Origin: Burkholderiales bacterium
GTDB lineage: Bacteria > Pseudomonadota > Gammaproteobacteria > Burkholderiales > JAEUOS01
Direction: 5' to 3'
DNA: 37,809 nt
Assembly: GCA_016790695.1 (NCBI GenBank)
Contig: JAEUOS010000060.1
Coordinates: 1 to 37,809, forward strand
The notes beneath the pieces are model-generated. The model made no database searches, was not told the DNA's origin, and worked only from the letters and a program-made list of their open reading frames with translations. Below, piece after piece: positions 18,771 to 26,372 of this stretch. A program made the translations under genes and the position numbers. Numbering within the stretch: position 1 is the stretch's first letter; every line of letters starts with the position of its first letter.

Positions 18771-19496
18771 CTACCGCCGATAGCGCCGCGCCAGATCCGC
18801 CGGATCGGCGCCGAGAAAGTAGGCCAGGCGCAGGCGCCACATGAGAACGATGGTGCGCCACGCGCCGTCGGCTTCCCAGCGCCGTGCCGACGTGCTCACC
18901 CGCATGCGCAGACAGTGCGGCGCCGCGAGGCGCTTCAGGCGCGTGCTCATCGCCACGTCCTCCATCAGCGGGATCGGCGGAAAGCCGCCGGCGGCATCGA
19001 ATGCCGCGCGGGTCATGAACATCGCCTGGTCGCCGGTGGCGATGCCGGTCAGGCGCGAGCGCAGGTTCATCATGCACGCGACCACCCGCAGCAGCCGGCG
19101 CGGACTGTCGAGCGCGACGTCGAAACGGCCCCACGCGTAGGGCGCCCGGCCCAGCGCGTCCTCGATCGCGTCGAGCGCGCCTTCCGGCAGACGGGTGTCC
19201 GCGTGCAGGAACAGCAGGCGATCGGTGCGCGCGGCGGCCGCCCCGGCATTGAGCTGCACCCCGCGGCCGCGTTCGGAGGTGACGACGCGATCGCACCAGG
19301 GCAACGCAGCCGCGGCCGTGCCGTCGCTGCTGCCGCCATCGACGACGACGACCTCGCAACCGGCGCGCCGCACGCCGGTGAGGGCGGCGAGGCAGGCGGC
19401 GATGCCGGCGGCTTCGTTGAGCGCCGGGACGATGATCGACAGGCGAAGGCGGGACGGGCTCAGAACGGGAATCAGCGGTGGGCGTTCAAGGCCCAA
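18771..19496 (-). CDS. TIGR04283-type family 2 glycosyltransferase
   Basis: This 241-residue GT-A glycosyltransferase begins LRLSIIVPALNEAAGIAACL, with VVVVDGGSSDGTA, and the metal/nucleotide motif LLFLHADTRLPEGA. FPPIPLMEDVAMSTRLKRL and the C-terminal WRLRLAYFLGADPADLARRY are characteristic of the TIGR04283 group, which is repeatedly associated with ArsS-type radical SAM genes and named for arsenosugar synthesis. The start is uncertain: only TTG at 19496 (overlapping the upstream gene by 25 bases) reaches the conserved first strand, with no ATG or GTG close by. It would transfer a sugar in the pathway led by the ArsS protein (inference). Confidence 0.85.
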   Translation of the reverse strand: MGLERPPLIPVLSPSRLRLSIIVPALNEAAGIAACLAALTGVRRAGCEVVVVDGGSSDGTAAAALPWCDRVVTSERGRGVQLNAGAAAARTDRLLFLHADTRLPEGALDAIEDALGRAPYAWGRFDVALDSPRRLLRVVACMMNLRSRLTGIATGDQAMFMTRAAFDAAGGFPPIPLMEDVAMSTRLKRLAAPHCLRMRVSTSARRWEADGAWRTIVLMWRLRLAYFLGADPADLARRYRR

Positions 19497-20293
19497 TCGT
19501 ATTCCAGAAAGCGGATCTCCGCCCTGCCTTCCGCAATCAGCTTCTGCTCTTCCGGCTTGTCCGAAAGCAGCGTCGCGTAGCGCGCGAAATACTGCTCCCG
19601 GGTCGTGATCGGCGCCGCGCCCGGCCCGATGCCCCGGTAGCCGCTCTGCCAGTCCACCTTGAACCAGTCGAATATGCGGGACACCTCGAGTGCGCCGCCG
19701 CTGAAGCGGTTGCGCGAGCGATCGGACAGGAAGCGCCGCGCCTGCTCCTCGAGCTGCGCGTCGAGGCGCTCGGCCACGAACGCCTCCTCGCGCAGCATCG
19801 GGCAGCCGATCGACGCACAGTTGACCGCATAGTGGACCCGCGGCTCGTCATACACGCCCGGCTTCCTCAGGGTCTCGTGCTCGACCTCGTCCAGGGTGCT
19901 CTGCCGTCCCAGCAGCGTGAAGAACCTGTCCTTCCAGGGATTCCCCACCACGCGCCCGAAATCGCGGATCGACTTCAGGTCCGGATAGCGCTGCAGCACC
20001 TTGACCACCGTGAACGCGTTGTAGGCATTGATCAGAAACGCCATCTGCTGCGGCTTGGTCCAGCCGCGGAACTCCGCCTCGGGCACCTTGGCGAGCGCCT
20101 CGGTGTAGGCCCTGAGCGCCGCGTCGTCGGCCTTGAAGCCGGCGTAGCGCACCTTGCTGGCACGGCCGCCCTGCTCGACGACGACATGCTTCTTCAACAG
20201 CGCGTCCCACGCGCGGTGGCCATGGTCGAACTGCGCCAACGCCGGCGCCGCCGCGAGGCCGGCAAGGAAGGCGATCAAGGCGACGTACCGCAT
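19472..20293 (-). CDS. DUF547 exported protein
   Basis: A 273-residue protein with a signal peptide (RYVALIAFLAGLAAAPALA, cleaved near residue 21) followed by a DUF547 domain: MAFLINAYNAFTVVKVLQRY, then IRDFGRVVGNPWKDRFF and the conserved DEPRVHYAVNCASIGCPML. The Asn-Cys-Ala-Ser-Ile-Gly-Cys-Pro motif with two Cys suggests a papain-like or thiol active site; the biochemical role of DUF547 is not established. GGGGAG precedes the ATG at 20293. It is placed 17 bases after the VTT-flavoprotein gene. Being periplasmic, it probably acts on or beside an exported product or the membrane. Confidence 0.88.
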   Translation of the reverse strand: MRYVALIAFLAGLAAAPALAQFDHGHRAWDALLKKHVVVEQGGRASKVRYAGFKADDAALRAYTEALAKVPEAEFRGWTKPQQMAFLINAYNAFTVVKVLQRYPDLKSIRDFGRVVGNPWKDRFFTLLGRQSTLDEVEHETLRKPGVYDEPRVHYAVNCASIGCPMLREEAFVAERLDAQLEEQARRFLSDRSRNRFSGGALEVSRIFDWFKVDWQSGYRGIGPGAAPITTREQYFARYATLLSDKPEEQKLIAEGRAEIRFLEYDWALNAHR

Positions 20294-20310
20294 GGTCTTC
20301 TCCCCGGGAT

Positions 20311-22548
20311 CTAATGGTGTTCGGACGCGTAGGCCGGACGCTTGTCCCGACCCATGCCGAGCAGGCGCCCGAGCACCGCACCGGCGCTGCCGCGGCCGCG
20401 CCGCCACGCCTGGAACGCGTCGAGGAAGGCCTGCTGGCCGCGAGTGACCGTGCTGCGCTTCCAGACGCCCGCCGCATACTTGTTGGCCTCGGCCAGCGTC
20501 GGGTAGACATGGATGGTGCCGAGGATCTTGTTCAGCCCGAGGCCGTGCTTCATCGCCATCACGTACTCGGCGATCAGGTCGCCCGCGTGCTCGCCGACGA
20601 TGGTGACGCCGAGGATGCGGTCGGTGCCCGGCGCGGTCAGCACCTTGACCATCCCGTGCGCCTCGCCGTCGGCGATCGCGCGATCGAGGTCGTCGATGCC
20701 GTAGACGTGCACCGCGCAGGGGATTCCCTTGTCGCGCGCCTCCGATTCGTTCAGGCCTACCCGCGCGACCTCCGGCTCGGTAAAGGTGGCCCAGGGAATC
20801 ACCGCATAGTCCGCCTTGAAGCGCCGGAACGTCCCGAACAGCGCGTTGACCGCCGCGTACCAGGCCTGGTGCGCGGCGGTGTGGGTGAACTGGAACGGGC
20901 CGGCGACGTCCCCGCACGCGTAGATGTTCGGATAGATCGTTTCCAGGTACTCGTTGGTCTCGACCGTGCGCATCTTCGTGACCGGGATGCCCAGTTCCTC
21001 GAGGCCGTAGCCGGTGACGTTGGGCGTGCGCCCCAGCGCGCACAGCACCGTGTCGAAGGCGATCGTCACGTCGCGACCGTCGTGCTCGGCGATCAGGACG
21101 CGCTCGCCGTTCTCGACACGGAATTCCTTCGCCCGATGGCCGACCAGGACGTTCACGCCTTCGGCGCGAAAGCGCTCCATCACCATCTGCGAGACCTCGG
21201 GATCCTCGCGCCCCATGATGCGCGGCGCCATCTCCACCTGGGTGACCTGGGCCCCGAGTCGCGCGAAGCATTGCGCGAGCTCGCAGCCGATCGGCCCGCC
21301 CCCGAGCACCAGCAGGCGCCGGGGCAGCACGCGCAGGTCCCATACCGTGTCCGAGGTCAGCGGCGCCATGTCGGCAAGCCCGGGGATCGGCGGCACCAGC
21401 GGGCGCGCGCCGGCGGCGATGACGATGCTTCGCGTGGTGAGCGTCCGCGTCGCGCCATCGGCAGCCCTGACCTCGACCGTCCACGGCGACGTGATCTTCG
21501 CCTCGCCCGCGATCACGTCGACACCCAGGCCGGTGTAGCGCGCCACCGAGTCGTGCGGCTCCACCCTGGCGACCACGGCGCGCACGCGCTCCATCACGTC
21601 CGCGAAGTCGAACCGCACGTCTGCCCCCTGCATGCCGAACTCGCCGGCGCGCCTCGCATGCGCGAGGAACTTGGCGGAACGGATCAATGCCTTCGACGGC
21701 ACGCAGCCGAAGTTCAGGCAGTCGCCGCCCATCTTGTGCTTTTCGACCAGCGTGACCCGCGCCTTGACCGCGGCGGCGATGTAGGCGCTCACCAGGCCGC
21801 CGGATCCGGCGCCGATGACCACCAGATTGTTGTCGAAGCTGCGCGGCTTCGCGTGCCGCCACTTCGCATATACCCTGCGCGCCTTGACCATGTCGACCGC
21901 CTTCTTTGCCATCAGAGGAAACACGCCCAGCAGGACGAACGCGCCGAGGAGCCCCGGCGACAGGATGCCGCGCAGCGAGTCGATGCGCGCCAGTTCCGTG
22001 CCCGCGTTGACGTACACGACCGTGCCGGCGAGCATGCCGGCCTGGCTCACGAGGTAGAAGGTGAGGGTCCGGATCGGCGTGAGCCCCATCAGCAGGTTGA
22101 TCGCGAAGAACGGGATCGCCGGAATCAGGCGCAGGGTGAACAGGTAGAAGCCGCCCTCGCGCGCGATGCCGGCATTGATGCCCGCCAGGCGCGCGCCGAA
22201 CCGCGCCTGCACCCAGTCGCGCAGCAAGAAGCGGCTTGCCAGGAAGGCCAGCGTCGCCCCGATCGACGAGGCGAACGAAACGATGACGGTACCGGCGGTC
22301 AGGCCGAATATCGCGCCGGCAAGCAGCGTCATCAGCGCCGCGCCCGGCAGGGACAGGGCGGTGACCCCCACGTAGAGCGCGAAGAACACCGCGATGGTCG
22401 CGAACCGGTGCGACGCGTAGATCCCCGCGACCGTCGCCTGCTGCGCCTTGATCGCCTCGAAGCTCAGGTAGCGCGGACCGCCCGCGACGAAGAACGCCGC
22501 CACCAGCATCACCGCCAGGACGACCACCAGCAGCCGACCGGCCTTCAT
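20311..22548 (-). CDS. TVP38/VTT membrane domain fused to MerA-like flavin disulfide oxidoreductase
   Basis: One 745-residue frame joins two proteins. Residues about 1-225 form a TVP38/TMEM64 (VTT) membrane domain with several spans and the motif FTLRLIPAIPFFAINLLMG. Residues about 237-745 are a class I pyridine nucleotide-disulfide oxidoreductase: FAD motif VVIGAGSGGLVSA (Gly246 onward), redox pair Cys277-Cys282 in GGDCLNFGCVPSKAL, NAD(P) motif VLGGGPIGCELAQ and the dimerisation domain with VYPTLAEANKYA. The C-terminal double cysteine and N-terminal metal-binding domain of mercuric reductase are absent, so Hg reduction is unlikely. ATG at 22548 overlaps the upstream stop by four bases. Similar fusions are known; their substrate is not. 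Confidence 0.9.
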   Translation of the reverse strand: MKAGRLLVVVLAVMLVAAFFVAGGPRYLSFEAIKAQQATVAGIYASHRFATIAVFFALYVGVTALSLPGAALMTLLAGAIFGLTAGTVIVSFASSIGATLAFLASRFLLRDWVQARFGARLAGINAGIAREGGFYLFTLRLIPAIPFFAINLLMGLTPIRTLTFYLVSQAGMLAGTVVYVNAGTELARIDSLRGILSPGLLGAFVLLGVFPLMAKKAVDMVKARRVYAKWRHAKPRSFDNNLVVIGAGSGGLVSAYIAAAVKARVTLVEKHKMGGDCLNFGCVPSKALIRSAKFLAHARRAGEFGMQGADVRFDFADVMERVRAVVARVEPHDSVARYTGLGVDVIAGEAKITSPWTVEVRAADGATRTLTTRSIVIAAGARPLVPPIPGLADMAPLTSDTVWDLRVLPRRLLVLGGGPIGCELAQCFARLGAQVTQVEMAPRIMGREDPEVSQMVMERFRAEGVNVLVGHRAKEFRVENGERVLIAEHDGRDVTIAFDTVLCALGRTPNVTGYGLEELGIPVTKMRTVETNEYLETIYPNIYACGDVAGPFQFTHTAAHQAWYAAVNALFGTFRRFKADYAVIPWATFTEPEVARVGLNESEARDKGIPCAVHVYGIDDLDRAIADGEAHGMVKVLTAPGTDRILGVTIVGEHAGDLIAEYVMAMKHGLGLNKILGTIHVYPTLAEANKYAAGVWKRSTVTRGQQAFLDAFQAWRRGRGSAGAVLGRLLGMGRDKRPAYASEHH

Positions 22549-23579
22549 GACGCCGCCTCCGCCGCCGCGGTCGCGACCGGCGCCCCGATGCGGATCCCGG
22601 CGCGGGCGGCGACGCCCGGCGTGTGCGCCGGGCCCGCGGCGATGCGGGAGCGATACGACAGCGCGGCCGGTGATCCGGCCGGCCACAGGCGATCGAACAG
22701 CCGGAGCCAGCCCGCGTGATCGTAGGCGAGCGCGACGGCGTCGACATGCAGGTCCGCCACCCGGGCGCCGTAGAAGACTTGCAGGCCGGCGGGCGCCGGC
22801 TCGACGGCGATGCGCGTGACCAGGCCGCAGGTCGCGCCGGCGAAGTTCGGCATGCCCGCCGCGCCGTTGTTGAACACGGCCGCGGACCCGATCGGCGTAT
22901 CGAACACCTGCGCCGCCGCCGTGCAGGTGTGGGTCGAGGCAAACACGCGCACGTTCGCCGCACGGAACTTCGCCGCCGCGTCGCCCCGGGCGAGGGCGCG
23001 GCCGTCGAATCCCCAGCCGGCCAGGCCGTCGGCGTCGCCGTGGACGATGCCGATCCGGGTCGTGCCGATTCTCGCGACCAGATGCATCGGCAGGGCCGCG
23101 AGGCGCGCGCCGATCATCGGGTGGTGCGCCGCGGTGTCCGCCAGGCGCGCCATGATCGCGTTGGAGCGCGCGACGTCGTCCTCGGCGACATGGTCGGGAT
23201 ACCCGCAGCCGCAGCCGGCCGCACCGTCGGGCATCGCCAGCTCGGTCTCGACGTTGCCGCGCAGCGCATGATGCGCGAGCACCGCCGCGTTGATGTCGCG
23301 GAACAGGTCATCGTCGACGTTGAACCAGTTGAAGTCGCCGTTGAACACCAGGCGGGACCGCGGTTCGCGCGCGGCAAGCTCGCACGCGGCAGCCAGCGCG
23401 AACGGGTTGCCGTACAGGCCGCCGACGACATAGATCGCGTCGGCATCGAAATCATGCGGCCGGGACAGTGCGGCGGCGCCGTAGTGGTAGGACAGCGGGC
23501 AGGCGCGGCCCGGACGTGCCGCGGCCGCGACGTCGGTCGTCTCGTCGGTCGTCTCGTCGGGCGTGGCGGCGATCGTCAT
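22545..23579 (-). CDS. Metallophosphoesterase-like protein with degenerate metal site
   Basis: The 344-residue protein follows the calcineurin-like phosphoesterase plan but with altered ligands. Motif 1 is VVGGLYGNPFAL (Gly54, Tyr56) where active enzymes have D-x-H; motif 2 keeps NGD (Asp82); motif 3 is LRGNVE (Asn109); motif 4 keeps VHGD (His180); motif 5 is FASTHTC (His217) where GH-x-H is usual, so one His is Ser. Asp, His and His ligands therefore appear lost. Residues 8-16 come from a DNA tandem repeat (DETTDETTD). A Cys-rich loop, AAGCGCGYPDH, lies after motif 3. It may bind rather than hydrolyse phosphoesters, or use a different metal set. Its stop overlaps the next start (ATGA). Confidence 0.7.
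   Translation of the reverse strand: MTIAATPDETTDETTDVAAAARPGRACPLSYHYGAAALSRPHDFDADAIYVVGGLYGNPFALAAACELAAREPRSRLVFNGDFNWFNVDDDLFRDINAAVLAHHALRGNVETELAMPDGAAGCGCGYPDHVAEDDVARSNAIMARLADTAAHHPMIGARLAALPMHLVARIGTTRIGIVHGDADGLAGWGFDGRALARGDAAAKFRAANVRVFASTHTCTAAAQVFDTPIGSAAVFNNGAAGMPNFAGATCGLVTRIAVEPAPAGLQVFYGARVADLHVDAVALAYDHAGWLRLFDRLWPAGSPAALSYRSRIAAGPAHTPGVAARAGIRIGAPVATAAAEAAS
23534..23560 (+). repeat. Two copies of a 12-base tandem repeat
   Basis: The unit CGGTCGTCTCGT occurs twice (23534-23545, 23546-23557) plus three bases of a third copy. It encodes the N-terminal Asp-Glu-Thr-Thr repeat of the phosphoesterase-like protein, in a region expected to be disordered. Confidence 0.9.
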
Positions 23580-23645
23580 GCGCCCCGCTCCGGCCCGGGC
23601 CGCCGCAATGCGCGCGGCGGCGCAGCTGCCGACGCCGGCCGCACC

Positions 23646-24341
23646 TCAGGCCCCCAGCGCGCGCGCAAGCGCGTCGAAGTCGTCGACGATGACCTCGTTC
23701 GCGGGATTCGGCACGGGGTCGGGCGGGCCGCCCGGGCCCCACTCCGCCGGCCGCCGCACGAACGCGGTCTTGTAGCCGCACGCGCGCGCCGCGTCGAGAT
23801 CGAAATTGTGGCAGGCGACCATGAGAATCTGCGCCGGCGGCAGCTGCAGCCACCGTGCCGCGGTCAGGTAGGCCTCCGGCCGCGTCTTGTAATGGCCGAT
23901 CATTTCGCAGGAAATGACGGCATCCCATGCGAGGCCGTTGCGCCGCGACACGTCGACCACCAGGCGGGGCGTCAGCAGCGTGAACGATGCCACGATGAAC
24001 CTCGACCTCAGCCGCGCCAGCGCGTCCGCGAACCCGGGCCAGGCGTCGAGCGCATGCCAGGTGCGCCAGATGGCGTCGCGATCGGCCTCGGTCAGCGCGT
24101 CCAGGCCGAAGTGCGCAATCACCTCGTCGAGCACGCGCCGGTGCACATCGTCGAAATTGAACGCGGGATGCACCTGCCCGACGATCGCCTGCAGCGAGCG
24201 CCGCCGGTAGTCGTTCGTGACCGCATGCCAGTCGGCCGCAAGACCGCGCGCGCCGCCGGCCGCGGCGAGGGCCGTGCAAATTCCCGCATGCCAGTCGAGG
24301 ATGGTGCCGCCGGTGTCGAAGGCGAGCGCCTTGATATCCAT
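23646..24341 (-). CDS. HAD-superfamily hydrolase (haloacid dehalogenase type II-like)
   Basis: A 231-residue HAD protein. The nucleophile motif is AFDTGGTILDW: Asp9 is retained, and the second Asp of phosphatases is replaced by Gly, as dehalogenases also lack it (Tyr there). ISCEMIGHYKTRPEAYLTAA holds the conserved Lys, and VACHNFDLDAARACGYKTAF the acidic motif. The SNG substrate loop of L-2-haloacid dehalogenases reads SFT here, so the substrate may differ. It starts 12 bases after the ArsS-type gene stops and belongs to that operon; a hydrolytic step on a pathway intermediate is inferred from position only. Confidence 0.82.
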   Translation of the reverse strand: MDIKALAFDTGGTILDWHAGICTALAAAGGARGLAADWHAVTNDYRRRSLQAIVGQVHPAFNFDDVHRRVLDEVIAHFGLDALTEADRDAIWRTWHALDAWPGFADALARLRSRFIVASFTLLTPRLVVDVSRRNGLAWDAVISCEMIGHYKTRPEAYLTAARWLQLPPAQILMVACHNFDLDAARACGYKTAFVRRPAEWGPGGPPDPVPNPANEVIVDDFDALARALGA

Positions 24342-24353
24342 GATCCTGCCCCG

Positions 24354-25316
24354 TCAGGCCAGCGCGCCGCCGCACGAACTGCCCTGGCCCGCGGTGCAGC
24401 CGTAGCAGTGCTCGCGCACCACGATGGGGTTGCCGTCGAGGCCGCGCCCGACCACCTCGCTCAAGTGGGTGCGCGCGCGCCCGTCCACCCTGAGCGGCAG
24501 GCCCAGCATCTGATTGAAGTCGCAGTCGTAGAGGAAGCCCTGATGGTCCACCGACATCAGCGAGCGGCACATGACGTCGTCGAGGTTCTGCGCGCGATGG
24601 GCGGCGCGCAGCAACGCCATGTACTCGTTGAACTTCCCCTTCGAGATCAGCATCGAGCCGAAGCGCTGGATCGGCATGTTGGCCAGTGTGTAGAGCCGGT
24701 TGAAGACGATGCCGAAGCGCTCCCCGAGGATGCGCTTGTAGTCGGCCTCCAGCGCCGCCTGGGCCGGCGGCAGGCTCGGCCCCTGCGGGTTGTAGACGAG
24801 GCTGAGCGTCAGGCCGCTGTCCGGTCGGCCGTACCCCAGCGCATTGAGGCGCCGGATGCCCGCGACCGAGCGCTCATAGACGCCGCGACCGCGCTGGCGA
24901 TCCACCAGTTCCTCCGTGTAGCACGGCAGCGACGCCACCACCTCGACCTGCTGCGCGGCGAGGAAGTCGGCAAGGTCGCCGAAGCCCGGCTCGGACAGGA
25001 TGGTGAGGTTGCAGCGGTCCGTCACGCGAACCCCGAGCGCGCGCGCCTCGCGCACCAGATGCCGGAAGTGCGGATTCATCTCCGGCGCGCCGCCGGTCAG
25101 GTCCAGCGCGCCCACCCGGCGCGCGCGCAGATACGCAAGCACCAGGTCGACGGTGGCAGGTCCCATCATCTCGGTGCGATTGGGACCGGCGTTGACGTGG
25201 CAGTGCTGGCACGACTGGTTGCACTTGTAGCCGAGGTTGACCTGCAGCGTGTCGATGCCGTGCCGCGCGATGGCCGGGAACGATGTGGTCTCGAGGCGCT
25301 CGAGCGTGGCATGCAT
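24354..25316 (-). CDS. arsS: ArsS-type radical SAM protein
   Basis: The 320-residue enzyme has the radical SAM 4Fe-4S motif CxxxCxxC (Cys32, Cys36, Cys39 in GYKCNQSCQHC), the SAM-contact LTGGAPEMNP, and the family C-terminal domain (DUF3641) with YDCDFNQMLGLPL and a Cys-rich end (Cys304, Cys307, Cys315 in CYGCTAGQGSSCGG). These match ArsS (TIGR04167), reported to join the 5'-deoxyadenosyl group to dimethylarsenite in arsenosugar synthesis; some family members are selenoproteins. AAGGGA precedes the ATG at 25316. It is the first gene of a seven-gene unit. ArsM is not in the window, so the arsenic substrate is inferred, and a related chalcogen/metalloid role is possible. Confidence 0.88.
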   Translation of the reverse strand: MHATLERLETTSFPAIARHGIDTLQVNLGYKCNQSCQHCHVNAGPNRTEMMGPATVDLVLAYLRARRVGALDLTGGAPEMNPHFRHLVREARALGVRVTDRCNLTILSEPGFGDLADFLAAQQVEVVASLPCYTEELVDRQRGRGVYERSVAGIRRLNALGYGRPDSGLTLSLVYNPQGPSLPPAQAALEADYKRILGERFGIVFNRLYTLANMPIQRFGSMLISKGKFNEYMALLRAAHRAQNLDDVMCRSLMSVDHQGFLYDCDFNQMLGLPLRVDGRARTHLSEVVGRGLDGNPIVVREHCYGCTAGQGSSCGGALA

Positions 25317-25417
25317 GGACGATCCCTTCGGTGGCGGATGTGGCGGAGCGGGCGAGGCGGAATGCTGCAGCCGATTATGCGGCATGCGGGTTGGTCGGCT
25401 GTCGTGCCATTTTCTTA

Positions 25418-25436
25418 CGCAGCCGTCGCGGCTGCG
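25418..25436. terminator. Short hairpin between the exporter gene and the ArsS-type gene
   Basis: CGCAGCCG-TCG-CGGCTGCG forms an 8-base-pair stem with a 3-base loop in the 127-base spacer. It lies 8 bases past the end of the EamA gene in the transcript direction. No T run follows on the minus strand, so it is at best a weak or Rho-assisted terminator. Confidence 0.35.
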
Positions 25437-25443
25437 GATGCAC

Positions 25444-26310
25444 TCATCGCGCGCGCGCCGCCACCAGACCCACCGCCGCGAGCACCACCGCGAAGCCGGC
25501 GAGCTGCGGCAGTGTCACCGTCTCGTCCAGGAACAGCCATCCCCACAGCAGGGAAAAGCACGGAATCAGGTAGGTGACCGACATCGACACCGTCGGGCTG
25601 GTGCGCTTCATCAGCCGGTAGTAGATGAGATTGGCAAGCGCGGTGCAGACCACCGACAGCGCGACGAGGGCGGCGACGACCGTGCCCGGGATCGGCCACG
25701 CGGCGGCGATCGGCGCGACGCCGAGCGGCAGCGCCATCGCCCCGGCCAGAAGGCTCTGCGCCGCCGCGAGCTCGAGCGAACTGCGCTGTCGCAGATGGCG
25801 GGCCGCATACACCGTGCCGAACGCACCGCAGGCGGCGGCGACGACTGCGCAGGTGTACGCTGCCGCGACCGCCGGCGTCATTGCCATCGGCGTGAAGCCG
25901 ACCACCAGGGCGACGCCCGCCACGCCCAGCACCAGGCCGGCGATGCCCTTCGCCGGCAGCCGCTCGTGCAGCAGCCACGCGGAGAACAGCGCAACGAACA
26001 TCGCCATGGTCGAATTGATGATTGCCAGCGTCGGCGAGTTGAGGGTGTAGGCCGCGCTCGCGATCAGGTATTGCGCGGCGAACGAGGTCAGGAACGCAAG
26101 CACGACATAACGTCGCCAAGGCGCCGACTCGCCGAACGGCACCCCGGTCAGGCGCGCGACCAGGAGCAGCATCAGGCCCGCCCCGAGCATGCGCGGCGCG
26201 ACCATGCCCCAGGGCCCGAGCACCGGAACGATGATGCGGATGAAGAGGTACGACGATCCCCAGATCGCCCCGAGCGCGGCGAGGGAGGCCAGGTCGGCGC
26301 GTCGAATCAT
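25444..26310 (-). CDS. EamA/DMT-family exporter
   Basis: A 288-residue inner-membrane protein with about ten spans in two EamA repeats: LAALGAIWGSSYLFIRIIVP opens repeat 1, and the second repeat carries NLIYYRLMKRTSPTVSMSVT followed by YLIPCFSLLWGWLFLDE, a typical DMT signature. Members export metabolites or amino acids; the substrate is not evident. ATG at 26310 gives the usual length; a longer open frame upstream is not homologous. The gene lies 62 bases after the SDR gene and 127 bases before the ArsS-type gene. Confidence 0.9.
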   Translation of the reverse strand: MIRRADLASLAALGAIWGSSYLFIRIIVPVLGPWGMVAPRMLGAGLMLLLVARLTGVPFGESAPWRRYVVLAFLTSFAAQYLIASAAYTLNSPTLAIINSTMAMFVALFSAWLLHERLPAKGIAGLVLGVAGVALVVGFTPMAMTPAVAAAYTCAVVAAACGAFGTVYAARHLRQRSSLELAAAQSLLAGAMALPLGVAPIAAAWPIPGTVVAALVALSVVCTALANLIYYRLMKRTSPTVSMSVTYLIPCFSLLWGWLFLDETVTLPQLAGFAVVLAAVGLVAARAR

Positions 26311-26372
26311 CGGATCGGTGTCGCGGTGGCCCGGTCCGGCGCCTTCCGTGCCGGCGCGCCGCCATCCGGGTC

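Noticed and set aside
20311..22548. Mercuric reductase (MerA) annotation for the flavoprotein half
   Set aside because: The active-site cysteine pair is present, but the C-terminal vicinal cysteines and N-terminal metal-binding domain are absent, and no merR, merT or merP is nearby.
20314..22719. An 801-codon open frame on the plus strand opposite the VTT-flavoprotein gene
   Set aside because: It mirrors a gene with clear motifs; the translation is Arg/His/Gln-rich with no recognisable domain, as expected for the antisense of GC-rich coding DNA. The same holds for other long frames opposite real genes.
25374..25379. CATAAT on the minus strand as a -10 box for the ArsS-type gene
   Set aside because: No -35-like sequence lies 16-18 bases upstream; one hexamer is too little evidence.
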